Positions 10,210 to 21,281 of a stretch of 64,000 bases of DNA are shown in pieces. Each line of letters begins with the position of its first letter. Position 1 is the stretch's first letter. This stretch comes from Cantharellus purpuraceus (Eukaryota; Basidiomycota; Agaricomycetes; Cantharellales; Hydnaceae). The notes under the pieces are model-generated. The model searched no databases and was not told where the DNA came from. It saw nothing but the letters and a program-made list of their open reading frames with translations. The stretch is from the NCBI GenBank assembly GCA_025174535.1, contig JALBUN010000045.1, positions 3,224,001 to 3,288,000 on the forward strand, in the 5' to 3' direction. The position numbers were made by a program, and so were the translations under genes.

Positions 10210-13200
10210 TCACAACACAGACCCCTCTCTTTTCACCTGCCCATCCTCATCCTCATCCTCATCCACATCCGCATCCGCATCCGCATCCACATCCACATCC
10301 ACATCCACATCCCCACTCGCACTCCCCCCCCCATCCCCATCCTCCAACTCCCCATGCCCACCCTCCACATCCTCCCCCGCACCATCCTCATCCTCCTCCC
10401 CATCCTCCTCCCCATCCACATCCCCCTCCCCCTCCTGATCCTCCTCCTCCTCCTCCTCCCTATCCTCCCCCCCCTGACGCTCCCGCTCATCATCCCCACG
10501 CCCACGCCCAGGAGACATCCGCACCCGCCCACCTCCCCCCCCTCTTTCCGACGCCCCAGCCAGCGTCGCTATAGGCGGCGGCGGCGTCGTCCTCGTCTTC
10601 CCATGCATCACCGTCAACGTCGACTCATTCCGCGCCTGACCCTGACCTTGATACTGATGACTCTGACTCTGACTCGCGTACCCCGACCCCAACGACGCCG
10701 ACGACGACACCGGTCCCGGTCCCGGTCCCGGTCCCATCACCACAGGCGACGTGCTCGACGACACAGACCCCGTCCCAGATCGCGTCCCATCCCTCACCAA
10801 CAACCCCGACGACGACGGACTCGGCAACATCTGGCCCGACCGCCCCCCCGTCGTGTTCATCATCGTGTTCGCCGTGTTCACCGTGTTCGTCGTGTTCACC
10901 ATGTTCATCGTATTCATCCCACTCCCCGGCCGACTCAACGGATCCACATCCCCCCCATACGGCGACGACACCGCGTGCGGCGCCCCCCCTGCCGGAATCG
11001 ACACCCCCAGCACACCCCCCGCACCCGCACCCGCACCCGCACTCACGCCGGAGCCCACGCCGGAGCCCGCACCCGCACCCTGCAGCGCATGCGAAAACGA
11101 ATGCGAGTGCGGCCGCGCACGCCCCTGCACGACCGCCGCCGGCGCCAGGGACGGCGGCGCGGGAGACGGGTGCTGGTGCTGCTGATGCTGCTGGTGGGGG
11201 TGTTGCTGGTGCTGGGGGTGTTGCTGATGCTGCTGGGGGTGCTGCTGATGCTGCTGGTGCTGGGGGTGCTGGTGCTGGAGGTGCTGGGGGTGATGGGGGT
11301 TCTGCTGCTGCTGCTGCTGCTGGTGAGGATGAGGATGATGCACCACCTGCGTATGCGGAGAAAACGTCTGCGAGTGCGGCCGTGCCCCCGCAGGCGGCGT
11401 GCGCCCATGCGAGTCGCTGCGCGGGCGTGCAAAGTGGGCTGCCAAGTGTTGCGGTTGCGGTTGCGCTTGTTGCGCTTGAGAGGAGGATTGGGATGATGAT
11501 GGCGGCTGAGACTGAGACTGGGACTGGGACTGAGACTGGGACTGAGACTGAGAAGACTGGGCGTAAAGAACGGGTTCGCTGCCCGGCGCAGCCGTCATGG
11601 GCGCAATCAACGACGGCCGACGCTCCCCTCCCGCAGCCCCCGCATGCGCCAACGCGTCCCCGCGCCGCTCCACCCTCTTCATCTTCTTCCTACACCTAAA
11701 CGCACACAAAACACGCAATCAGCAACTCAATCCAAACACATCGATCCGCTCGATTCCACCCACCTATCACACACCGTGCCCGGCCCCTCCGGCCCCGGCC
11801 CCCACTTCTCCACGCACTTGCCGTCCTTATACCGCCCCGCATGCCCGCACTGCCGACACGTCCTCTGCCCCTGCGCGTTCGTCGCGGGGAACCCGCCGGG
11901 GGGCAGCCCCGCCGCTGCGAACAAGGGCTTCAACGACGCCGCCGACGCGGCACCGGTGGTGGCTGCTGCTGCTGCTGCTGGTGGTGGTGCGGTGGCGGTG
12001 GTGTGGGGCGACGCCAGCGAGGGATGCGATGGGCTATGGACCGCATGCAGGTGCGTCGTTTGGCTGGCACTCGGGTTCGGATGTTGACTCTGGGCTGGGT
12101 GTGGCGCGTGGGGGCTCAACCTCTGCTGCTCCATGGCGCCGCCAGAGTCTGCAGGCCCGCCCTTGCGCGCCTTGCTCCGGCCCTTTGACCACCGCTCCCG
12201 CTCCCTCTCCCGCTCCTTCCGCTCTCTGTCCCGCTCCCGCTCCCGCTCCCTCTCCCGCTCCCGCGCCCGCTCCCTCCCCCTCCTCTCCCCGCCCGACCCG
12301 GACCCGGACCCGACCCCCTCCCCCGCCACCTCCAAAAGCAAATCATCAATCTCCATCGACCCACTCGACATGGCATCCACATCCCTCTCTCCACCGCCAC
12401 CGCCACCGCTTACAGCCCCTGCACCGCCACCGCTTGCACCGGCACCACCACCCACCGCCACGCCACCGCCACCCGCGCCACTCGCATCCAGCGCATCCCC
12501 CTCCGTATCACCGTCTCCATCGGCTTCCACCTCCCCACTGCCAGTCGCCACAGACACGGCCTGCGCTACCCCCGGCCCCGCAAGCCGGGCGCCCGGTCCG
12601 ATCAACGAAGACGCGGCAGCCGGTGTCGGCGTGGGGGTCGACGCGGACGCCAGGCGGGGCGGGGAACGCGAGTGCGAGCGCGCGTGTGCCTGTGCGTGTT
12701 GTACCTGAAGGTGCTGCCGTCATATGAACACATGCGGGGAGGCAACTACGACGACCCACTGACCTCTTCTGCGCCTTCGGCACCGTCAGCGGCAGCAGCA
12801 TCCCTCTTCATTCTTTTGATAGCGCGCCCCGCCCCGCCGCCGTCGTCACGCTCAGACTCCGAGTCCTCGCGCGGACGCAGGAGCGGGTTCGGCTTGGGAG
12901 GGCGCGGCGGCAGGCGCTTCTGGAGCTGGACCTGCCAGCCGGGTGGCGGGGGCGGCGTGCCGTGTGCCGTGCGATAGAAACCGTGCGCCACGTGCGGCGA
13001 GGACGCCGTGGCGGTGCCGGGCGCGGTGGGCGAGGCAGGGTGGCCCGCGTGCGGGGCGTGTGCGTGCGGGGACGGGTGGCCATGCGCAGGGTGCATGTGC
13101 GGGTGGCCCTGCTGCGCCTGCGTGGCCGGGTTCTGCTGCTGTGCCGCCCCCGCCTGCGAGGGGGACAGGTACGCCCCGCCGCCGTTGGGGAAGGAGACGG

Positions 13201-14032
13201 CGAATGCGGTGCGGGCGCGCGGTGCGCCTGCGCCCAGTCCGCCCGTGGTGATCGTGGGGGGCACGCGGGCCTGGCGGGCCAGACCGAGGGGGTGCCCGCC
13301 GTGGGCGTGTGCGGGGGTGGGGGGGTGCAGGTGGTGTGGCGAGGGGAAATGCCCGTTGATGCCCATGCCCACGCCGGGTTTTCGCCGTCTGGCAGCGCCG
13401 CCGTCGTCGTCGTTGAACCTGCGGGGGTCGAACTCGTCGGCGCGGCGGTCGCGCTCGTAGGCGAGCTCCTCGAGGCGCTTGCGCTCGTCTGCCAGACGGT
13501 CGTCGATGCGTCTGCGCTCCTCGGTGGCGCGGTCCTCGAGACGGAGGAGGTCGGACCATGCGTCGAGCAGGCTGGCCAGACGGGCCTCGGAGGCGCTGGC
13601 GCGGGCCTCGGACTGGAGGAGGACGATGACGGCGGCGGGGGGGAGGGGGGGCACGAGGGGGGCTGCGGGCGGCGCTGCGGGAGGGGGGGCCGCGGCGGGG
13701 GCTGCGGCGGCGCTGCGGGGGCTGTGGGCCTGCTGCGTCTGCGTCTGGGAGGAGGAGGCGGCCTCTGCGCGGTCGGGGGCGGTGTGGGAGTCGTCGACGG
13801 TGCGGCCGAGGCCGCGGAGGACGTTTTCTGCGCAGACGGCGCGCTTTGTGGCGAGGTCGAGGTCGTGCTTGAGACGCTCGACGTCGGCGAGCGCGGCGCT
13901 GAGGAGGGCGGCCAGTGCGGCGGCGGAGGAGGGGGCGGGGGCTGGTGCGGGTGCTGGGGCGGGTGCTGGGGCGGGAACGGGGGCGGGATTCGCGAGCTGT
14001 GGAGGCATGACGGGGGGAGGAGAGGGAGGCAT
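10210..14032 (-). CDS. Large nuclear protein with a divergent GATA-like zinc finger
   Basis: Three exons (12764-14032, 11764-12704, 10210-11695) with introns of 59 and 68 bp keep one frame and give 1231 residues. Exon 1 encodes a Pro/Ala-rich start, a helical stretch near 51-70, a charged coiled coil (about 149-200), a His/Gly/Pro-rich region and a basic motif KRMKR that may be a nuclear signal. The zinc finger spans the exon 2/3 junction: Cys706, Cys709, Cys735 and Cys738, ending in TVCDRCRKKMKR. It has the W-G-P-x-GPGT-C-x2-C layout of GATA fingers but a loop of 25 residues instead of 17-18. Exon 3 is low complexity: Ser-Gln repeats, poly-Gln/His, Gly-Ala, then an acidic tail of Asp-Val/Asp-Ala repeats. 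A sequence-specific transcription factor is likely; the target is unknown. GC content and simple repeats make the length polymorphic and the assembly risky here. Confidence 0.82.
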
Positions 14033-16311
14033 GATGGAGGCACGCTGGGAGCACGAGGAGACAGTCGTCTATCCCCGGCAGGCGCAGCCCACCACACACA
14101 CACCACTCGGTCACGCCGTCACACCCGCGCGCTCATCTCGCCACCCGACGGCGGCCCGGCACTCCGCCCTCTGGCGGAACAACAGAACATTCCATTGGAA
14201 CATCACGTGCGTCGGGCGTCGTGCGACGGCCCGGATATTCACCGTCGGCGATCGTCTCCATGACGTCCCGGACGGCGGCCCCTCCCCTCCCGGCGCCCGG
14301 CAACCCGCTCTCCCCCCGTGCCTTGTTCCTGGCGGCACACTAGCCTGCATGGCGGGAGCCCTGGAGGCACGCAAGGTCGGCATTCAGCCAACGCGGAGAA
14401 CAAGGCGAAACGGCGCTCCTCCTACCACCGTCCACCCGTGTGCATATAGGGGCAGTCAGCCGCAGATCCCCAGGGGGACAGCGACGGCGGCTCTGGGTGA
14501 CGCGCCCAGTCCATAGGAATTCAAGTGAGTGGCGGGGCTGCGCCGCATCGTGTGACCCGAGAACGCGGTCTGACACCCGAAAACTCGGTGATGGGCCCCT
14601 GCCCTGGAAGCCCCCGTGAGAACCAGCCCTGTACGTCCCCAGTCCAACACGGCGTGTGCGTGTGAAGCAGCGTCCCATCCATGAGTACACGTCACGATGA
14701 CACCGCCATTGGAAGCCCTTTTTTCTTCGCCGAGGGCGGTTACTCACCGCGCATTGAAAGAACAACGAACCCCCCTTCGCCCACCTCCGCGTGTTAGTGG
14801 CACCCCCAACCGGTGCCACCCAACCCCCTGTCAGATTAGCCCCGACAGCAGGCACGCGCGCGCGCCCAAACCAGTCGTCGCGGGCGCCGACGACGCCATG
14901 TGCTGTAGGGGCCGGTAAACCCATACCGGCGGCGCACGTGTGCATCAACCCCTGGAGAGACAGTAACGCAACGCGAAAAGAAAAAAAAAAAAATTGCATC
15001 GTCATCGTATTGAGATCTGATCATGATCCGGAATCAGCGCATCACGAAGAAGACACGGATGGCGCGATGGGCGTGGGCGGTGCCTGTGCACGACCGGAAT
15101 GGCCGATGATGATCGATGAACCCAAACCCCACTGTGGCGTGGTTTCCATCTGCGGTGATGTGTGACGCTCCGATCCGACACGCGGAGCAAATGTTGTCGA
15201 ATAGGGCATGGCACCACAGCACCCGACCCACGGCATGGTATATTCAAATTCGGGGTTCGATTTGATGGTTGCGTCACGCACGCGGCTTGAGCCGGGCCCG
15301 AGTGCGCGGATCCCAGGGTCACTATTCCATACCGCACAATTGGCAACGATCCGCAACCCGGCAAACAAATAGCACGGAGAGCGGTTCGAACATATCATCA
15401 GGCGGGTCACTGATGATGGTCTTGGCGAGCACCGCCATCACAATCCCTCCTGGGGTTCATACATCCACCGCATCGTGACGTCAGTTTGAACGAGCTCGGC
15501 TGGAAGACCTTTATTCGTACGCGTCGATGGCCACGTGGATGGCAGAACGCACCCAACCGCATATCGCCTTGTGCTCCATGTTCAAGTGCGCTGGGTGGCA
15601 TGCCATGGCTATCCTCAGCCGCGAGACGATGCCGACTGACAATGTACCCCCAAGCAACTGAATCACCAGAAGACTCACAAAACTGGCTGCTCAACCGTGT
15701 GAACTTCTAGCCCACTCAGTTCAGAAGAGCATCTAGAAGTTCACTGGTCGCTTGCTTGTAGGTTCGCTATATCATACCATGCAGACATCAGGTCCCCTTT
15801 TGGGCCGTCCCTATTTGGATGTGGCCGCTTATTATGAATGACAACGTTCTTCGAAGACAGCAAGCTCTTCAAACTGACACGGTGGCTCACCCTATGAATC
15901 TCGTAAAGCACACTAGTCCCCGCACACACATTGCCCACCCAGGTGATACATACGTTTTGGCGGATACGGCAGCTGTTGCGGCGTGGCGCGACGATGACCC
16001 AGCATTTGGTCCCATGTGGCATTCGACCGTATACGTGGACGGAGGGATTCGTAAGAGGTTCGCGAATCCCAGGTGGCAATGATTATCGCACATCGTGAGT
16101 CTATATATTATCCTGTTCTCTAGATCAAACGTTCAAGTCTGGCATAAGGCAGGTTTGAGCTTGGTCAGCCTCAAGCTCAGATCGCTGACTCTGCACTGAT
16201 GGCGTGATAGTCACGTGACGTAGATGGCGCGATTTCTCACCGCGCGGCTTCAGTGCACTCCTAGCGCACCGCAATGCCCCTTTGCCGCTGCCCTCTTCAA
16301 GCCTTGACATC
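14033..16311. other. Intergenic, promoter side of the zinc-finger and permease genes
   Basis: GC-rich to about 15000, then near-average. It contains the divergent promoters of the zinc-finger gene (minus) and the permease (plus). ORFs such as 14340-15005 (minus) and 15819-16082 (plus) show no family features. No gene is supported. Confidence 0.4.
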
Positions 16312-18703
16312 ATGTCGATAAAGCCCTCTCCAGGCCTTCGTTCCAACGAACGCACCAAACTCCTTGGCACACACTCGGTGGCCACAGTGGCGTATTCGGG
16401 TCAGGCGGAGGCGGTGTTTCCTGCCAGCATGCAGGGTTTTGCGGGAGCGGGTATACTTGAAGATGGAGTGAAGGGCTTGCCAGATAACGCTGGCGGGCTG
16501 CACAGAGGTCTCTCTGCGCGGCAGGTGCAGATGATTGCCATCGGCGAGTCCATTGCCATTCTAAAGAGAGGCTCCATGTTAAATTCTTGCTGCAGCGGGT
16601 ACTATTGGGACAGGTCATGAATTGTGTCCACCACCCAAGGTACTATGTTGACAAGTCTGATTTCGTGCAGGGCTGTTCCTTGGTACCGGTCGCTCGCTCG
16701 CGGAAGGCGGGCCAGCCTCAATCCTAATTTGTTATTCTATAATTGGAGGCATCGTATATGTCACCCTCCTTCTCCTCGGAGAAATGGCGACACAATACCC
16801 AGTAGCTGGTGCGCCAGATGATCTCTATGTGATGTGCAGCCAACCAGCGTGCCGTTTTTCTAGGAAGCTTCAATGCCTACGCTACACGTTTTATAGACGA
16901 TTCATTTGGTTTCGCGTTATCATGGAATTACTGGTTCAACGATGCCGTGTCTGTAGCCTCTGACCTCACCGCTGCGCAGCTGGTCCTCGCATACTGGCTG
17001 GACCGCGATTTATGGGTCATCTCACTCGTCTTCCTCGTCTTTCTGCTCGGAATAAACTCCTTCAGTGTTCATGCGTATGGAGAACTAGGTTCTTCACGGA
17101 TTTTTCCATTAATCACAACGCACTAACACGACTTGTAGAATACTGGCTTTCATCATTGAAGGTTTTCACCATTGTCGCCTTTGTCATCACCGGGGTGTTG
17201 GTCAATGTCGGACTCAACACATCTCATACCTTCATCGGTACTTCCAACTGGCGTATTCCGGGTGCCCCCTTTGTTGGTGGTTTTGCAGGTTTTGCAAAGG
17301 TATTTGTCACCGCGAGTTTTGCATGTGAGTATACTCAGAGTGTGCCGTCCCGCTTGCGTTCAAGTCCTCTAATGTGTGACGTCTTTCAGATGGTGGAACA
17401 GAATCTCTCGGAGTCACTGCAGGTGAAACGAAAAACCCAACTAGAAATATGCCACGGGTTGTCAAGTCCGTCTTCTTTCGGTATGTCATTCTCACCAGGG
17501 CATTGGTGATGAAACACGTATGAACATCCCTGCAGAATATTATTATTCTATGTCTTGAGCATTCTTTTGATTGGCTTAAATGGTCAGTTTCATACCCCAT
17601 ACGGTCGCAGGTTGTCCTTTAATTACCTATCACAGTTCCTTGGGATTACCCAAACCTATCTAATCGAGAAGTGACTACATCGCCGTTCACTCTTGTGTTT
17701 TCGCAAGCGGGATCAAGTAGGTCGCCCTTGTCTGGAACATTAGATAGACCGATTGATGTCCGTACAGCTATAGCAGCTTCGTTTATGAATGCCGTGGTGC
17801 TAGTGCGTCTTTGCATCTTTGCGCTTGATCGCCTTCTCATCGCTGTCGTGCTTTATGAAAGACGTCTGTGCTATCTGCCGGCAATCACGCCCTTTTCGCG
17901 GGCACTCGTGTTCTGCACAACCTCTCACTCCATGCGCATGCTCCCGCTTTGTTTGCTCGCACGAATAGACATGGCGTGCCTTATCTATCGCTGCTGGCCA
18001 CCGCATCCGTATCGGGATTGTGTTTTGGAAGTAGATTCGTGGGTAGCGGTCAACTCTGGGCGTGGCTGCAGAATCTCGTTGGGGTGTCGAATCAGGTGTG
18101 TCTTGCCTGGGCGTTGTTTTTCCTTTTGTCGACTTTTTGTGTTCCTTTGTGACTGACCGACACTCGTTTTAGATTGCCTGGTTTTCGATTGGATTATCAA
18201 GTTGGCGATTTCGTCGTGCCTGGGTGTTGCAGGGACGGGATAGGTCGGAACTCAAGTTCCAGGGTGCACAGTGGACGTGGGGCTGGGGGCCGCCGTTTGT
18301 GGTAGGTCCAAGTATGTTTGGTGACATGTTGGCCGACCACCCACACTCTTTGTAGGTCGTCACGGTGTTTGCCATTATTCTCAGTATGTTCCTGCAAGCT
18401 TCGCCGCTCCTTGTCTTTATTCTGATCCGTCCCCTCTCCATAGTCCAGGGGTACTCTGCCTTCGTTCCCAGGTTTTCTCCCGTCAACTTTGTCTCGCTCT
18501 ACCTGCAGCTCCCCACCATCCTGCTCCTCGTCGTGGGGTGGAAGTTCATCCATCCCGTTCGTTCTCCGGATCTCTCCAAGATGGATCTGTATGCAGAAGA
18601 GCACGACGACGGGGAAGACGACTGGCGTGATGACGCCGAGCGTCAGGAAAGAGTCAAGGGGAAACTGGGGTGGGCGTGGAAGACTTGGTATTTGCTTGCA
18701 TGA
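16312..18703 (+). CDS. Amino-acid permease (fungal YAT/AAT family)
   Basis: Twelve exons give a 587-residue frame: 16312-16543, 16596-16613, 16671-16808, 16864-17088, 17139-17324, 17390-17480, 17536-17582, 17636-17716, 17768-17802, 17862-18095, 18173-18301, 18356-18703. The spliced protein contains the family blocks HRGLSARQVQMIAIAGTIGTG, GEMATQYPVAG, SWNYWFNDA, TAGETKNPTRNMP and SAGNHALFAGTR, with about 12 hydrophobic segments and a hydrophilic acidic tail. It imports amino acids across the plasma membrane with protons. Intron 1 (16544-16595) uses a GC donor (GCGAGT), and exon 2 is an 18-nt microexon; both are needed to restore the conserved first helix. The N-terminal 70 residues are variable in the family, so the start at 16312 is the first in-frame ATG rather than proven. 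A decayed copy of exons 8-11 follows at 19092. Confidence 0.9.
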
Positions 18704-19091
18704 CACTGCGGGTAGATGGCGATTATGGATTATGCTTGGAATGATACGTTAGCTTTTACTAAGCCGCTTTGTGGTGTATAATTTTTTTTTTGGATTAAAT
18801 TTATAGATGTCTGCGCGGTGATTGTGTGACCCAGACAGTGTGAGTGAGGTTGGAAGACGGTTTGGTAGAGTCCGCGCGGTTTGCGCGGCACAGCTCCTGC
18901 CTGATGCTTGCTATCGAGAAAAATAAAAAACCACGATTATGTCCGGTGGGCCATGCATGCATTTCACTGTCATTGCCGAAACTGTCCCGATGAAGTGGTC
19001 AGCGTGCTGCCACCGGACGTACGGAGAGAGCATCCCACAGCTGGTCAAGAGTTTCGATTACACAAGCTAAAAACATATCTCATCGGGTGCA
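18704..19091. other. Permease 3' flank
   Basis: A T-rich run (18782-18790) lies about 80 bp after the stop codon. No gene is seen. Confidence 0.4.
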
Positions 19092-19672
19092 CCGTTCATT
19101 CCTGTATTAGCGCAAGCAGGGTCAAATCGCTTCAGCAGGCTGGTTTGAATTGGGGTACTACTGTTCCGTGTAGCTGGTTTTGTATATCCTGTGGTGCTAG
19201 CGCGTCCCGACCACCCTCCCATCTCCACTGTATTCCACGAAAGACGATTCATGCCCCCCCTTTCGCAGGCACTTGCGTTTTGCACAACCTCCCACTCCGC
19301 CCCCACGCACCCGCTCCACGACTAAACACGGCGTACCGCTGCCAACTGCTGCATCCACACCAGCCTTGGTCTGTGCTTTGGAAAGCAGACTTGTCAAAGA
19401 TCTGTTGGAAGCGGTGTGGCACCGGGTCTGGCTGCAGAATCTCAGTTCTGGTGCAACTTCCCAGGCATTACATCCTCGTCGCGTATGGGCATTGTCACAT
19501 GGCTGTGTGAATTGCCTAGTGTTGAGGATTGAAGATTGGATTATCAAGTTGAGGGTTTTGTTATGCCTGGGTATTGCAGGGGCCGGATAGCTCTGAACGA
19601 GTCTGAACGTTCTATCCTGCCAGGGTGCGCAATGGACGTGGGGGTGGGAGCCACCGTGTGTGGCATGTCCAA
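19092..19672 (+). pseudogene. Decayed duplicate of the permease 3' exons
   Basis: The stretch is collinear with 17690-18310 of the permease. Matching pieces include the exon ending in GCAAGCAGGGTCAA, a coding piece reading FAGTCVLHNLPLRPHAPA against FAGTRVLHNLSLHAHAPA, and the block around GTGGACGTGGGGGTGGGAGC. Splice sites are damaged, frames are shifted and several stops occur. The parts for the N-terminal helices are absent. It is a local partial gene duplication that has decayed. Confidence 0.82.
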
Positions 19673-21281
19673 TCACCCATTCGCAGACGTTCGTATTATA
19701 ATTCGCCTGAACTGTGCGGACGAAATGGACAGACTCGCCCGTGCATTGCGTGGACGTCCTGATCTACATCTGCGAAAGAAATAATCTCTCACTCACGTCC
19801 TCTCCGTCTTTAGCACCACTAACGCTCTTTTTACAAGTCAACCAGCTCCTCACATCCTCGCGCTCAATGTTGGGTCCCTGGCCGCTCTAGGCACACCATA
19901 TAAGGTCTTGCGAACCCCCATTGGTGATCGACGGGTACACGCAAGGAGCGTATTTTTTCGGCAAGGAACAGACAAGAGAGTATCGCGAGCCTGCGCTAGC
20001 GTGCATATAGTGCACATTTTGTGCAACATGAGATCGGGACGCCTCATATTGCAACACCTTGTTGTGCGTGCGCGGTTTGTGTAAAGTGTGGCTGGGACGC
20101 TGTAGTCACTGCCGTCTGGGATCACTGTGCCCATCTTGTACATGTGCCTGCATGCGGTGGGTTCGGTGGGTTCGGCGTGTCAGCGTTTTGTTTTTGTTGC
20201 GATGGCTCCTGGTCCTCCGATGGCGCCTGGGATAGAGGAAAGTGCTTTGGTAGTGCAGGCGCCATGGCCAAACGGAACCATGTGCGGGTTGTGCGCAGAT
20301 GTCGCGGATGCTGTGGGGGGAGATGCGACTGGGGCAGTTTTTGGCTCTGGGATTAAGGTTGAACGTCATCTTTAGACTTTGAGAAAGTCACTAATGGGTT
20401 GTCGCCGTCCTCGGAGGCGTGGGTGTATTCATGGGTGCTCTGGCAGCACGCTTGCTGGTAATATCGAGCTCGTGCTTGAGACGTTCTAGTGCGGTGCCGA
20501 AAAAGGTAGTGAGAGTGGTGGCGGAGGAGAACGATGTGGTGGGAGCGGGGCTGAGAAGAGTGTTTTATCGTAAGCCATCTAGCACTGTCAATGGCAGATG
20601 AAGTTCTCAGCATGTTTTCGGACACAAGAAGGATGCTAGAGATCGTCGAAAGATATGGACCCATTTTGTACCCAAGGTGATCGAACTCTAAACCAATGTC
20701 TGTTTGTGATGAGGAGCCATCGTGGACTTATACAGGAACGAGATGGGTCGGTTATTTCGAGTGTAGCTACGGCAAGTCACGATAAGTCACAAATGATGTA
20801 CGGAGGCCGACGACATGTACGCAACATAGTACCACAATGTGTACTTTGATACAGATACCATGGCGAGTTTTTATGTGAGCAGTGGCAAGGGCAACTGGTT
20901 GTTTTACGACTGGAAGGAATGGGGACCACCGCAGAACCAAGAGAAGAAGAAAGGTCGACGGACCAAAACACAACAAAGAATGAACCAAAGGCGATCCTTA
21001 TTTGCCAAATGGACTGAACTCCCGGCATGCCCAGCCTTCTGAAGGAAACCACATCCAAGTGAAACGACTCAGGAGACAAAGCTCTTCCAGCGTTGGATGC
21101 CCGCGGTCATACGGATCTCCTCGCCGGGCGATAGGGCACTGTGCATCTGCCTCAGTCGATTTACCATCGATATTGCTGCGTCGGGGGAAACACGTGTCCA
21201 TGACGTGATAAACACGAAGCTCAGGAAATGCAATGGAAGCAGGGTGCCACAGTTGCTATTTTCAAATGCCAGAAACAAAAG
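19673..21281. other. No intact gene; contains a small fragment resembling the zinc-finger gene
   Basis: Apart from the fragment at 20440-20535 nothing is recognised. Short ORFs on both strands lack family features. Confidence 0.35.
20440..20535 (-). pseudogene. Fragment similar to exon 1 of the GATA-like gene
   Basis: Read on the minus strand, the sequence encodes ALERLKHELDITSKRA, matching ADVERLKHDLDLATKRA (residues 49-65 of the protein at 10210-14032), preceded by a similar Ala/Leu/Thr-rich piece. The nucleotide match (CTCGTGCTTGAGACG) is also clear. The rest of that gene is not found here, so this is a degenerate piece of a paralogue or a short duplication. Confidence 0.5.

Noticed and set aside
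10354..11496. 380-codon plus-strand ORF of Leu/Pro/Arg/His repeats
   Set aside because: Antisense shadow of the simple-repeat exon 3 of the GATA-like gene.
12962..14263. 433-codon plus-strand ORF opposite exon 1 of the GATA-like gene
   Set aside because: Gly/Arg/Val-rich product of a GC-rich antisense frame; no motif, and the minus strand has consistent splicing and a zinc finger.
14340..15005. 221-codon minus-strand ORF upstream of the GATA-like gene
   Set aside because: Composition-driven; no family features and it begins over a poly-A/T run.
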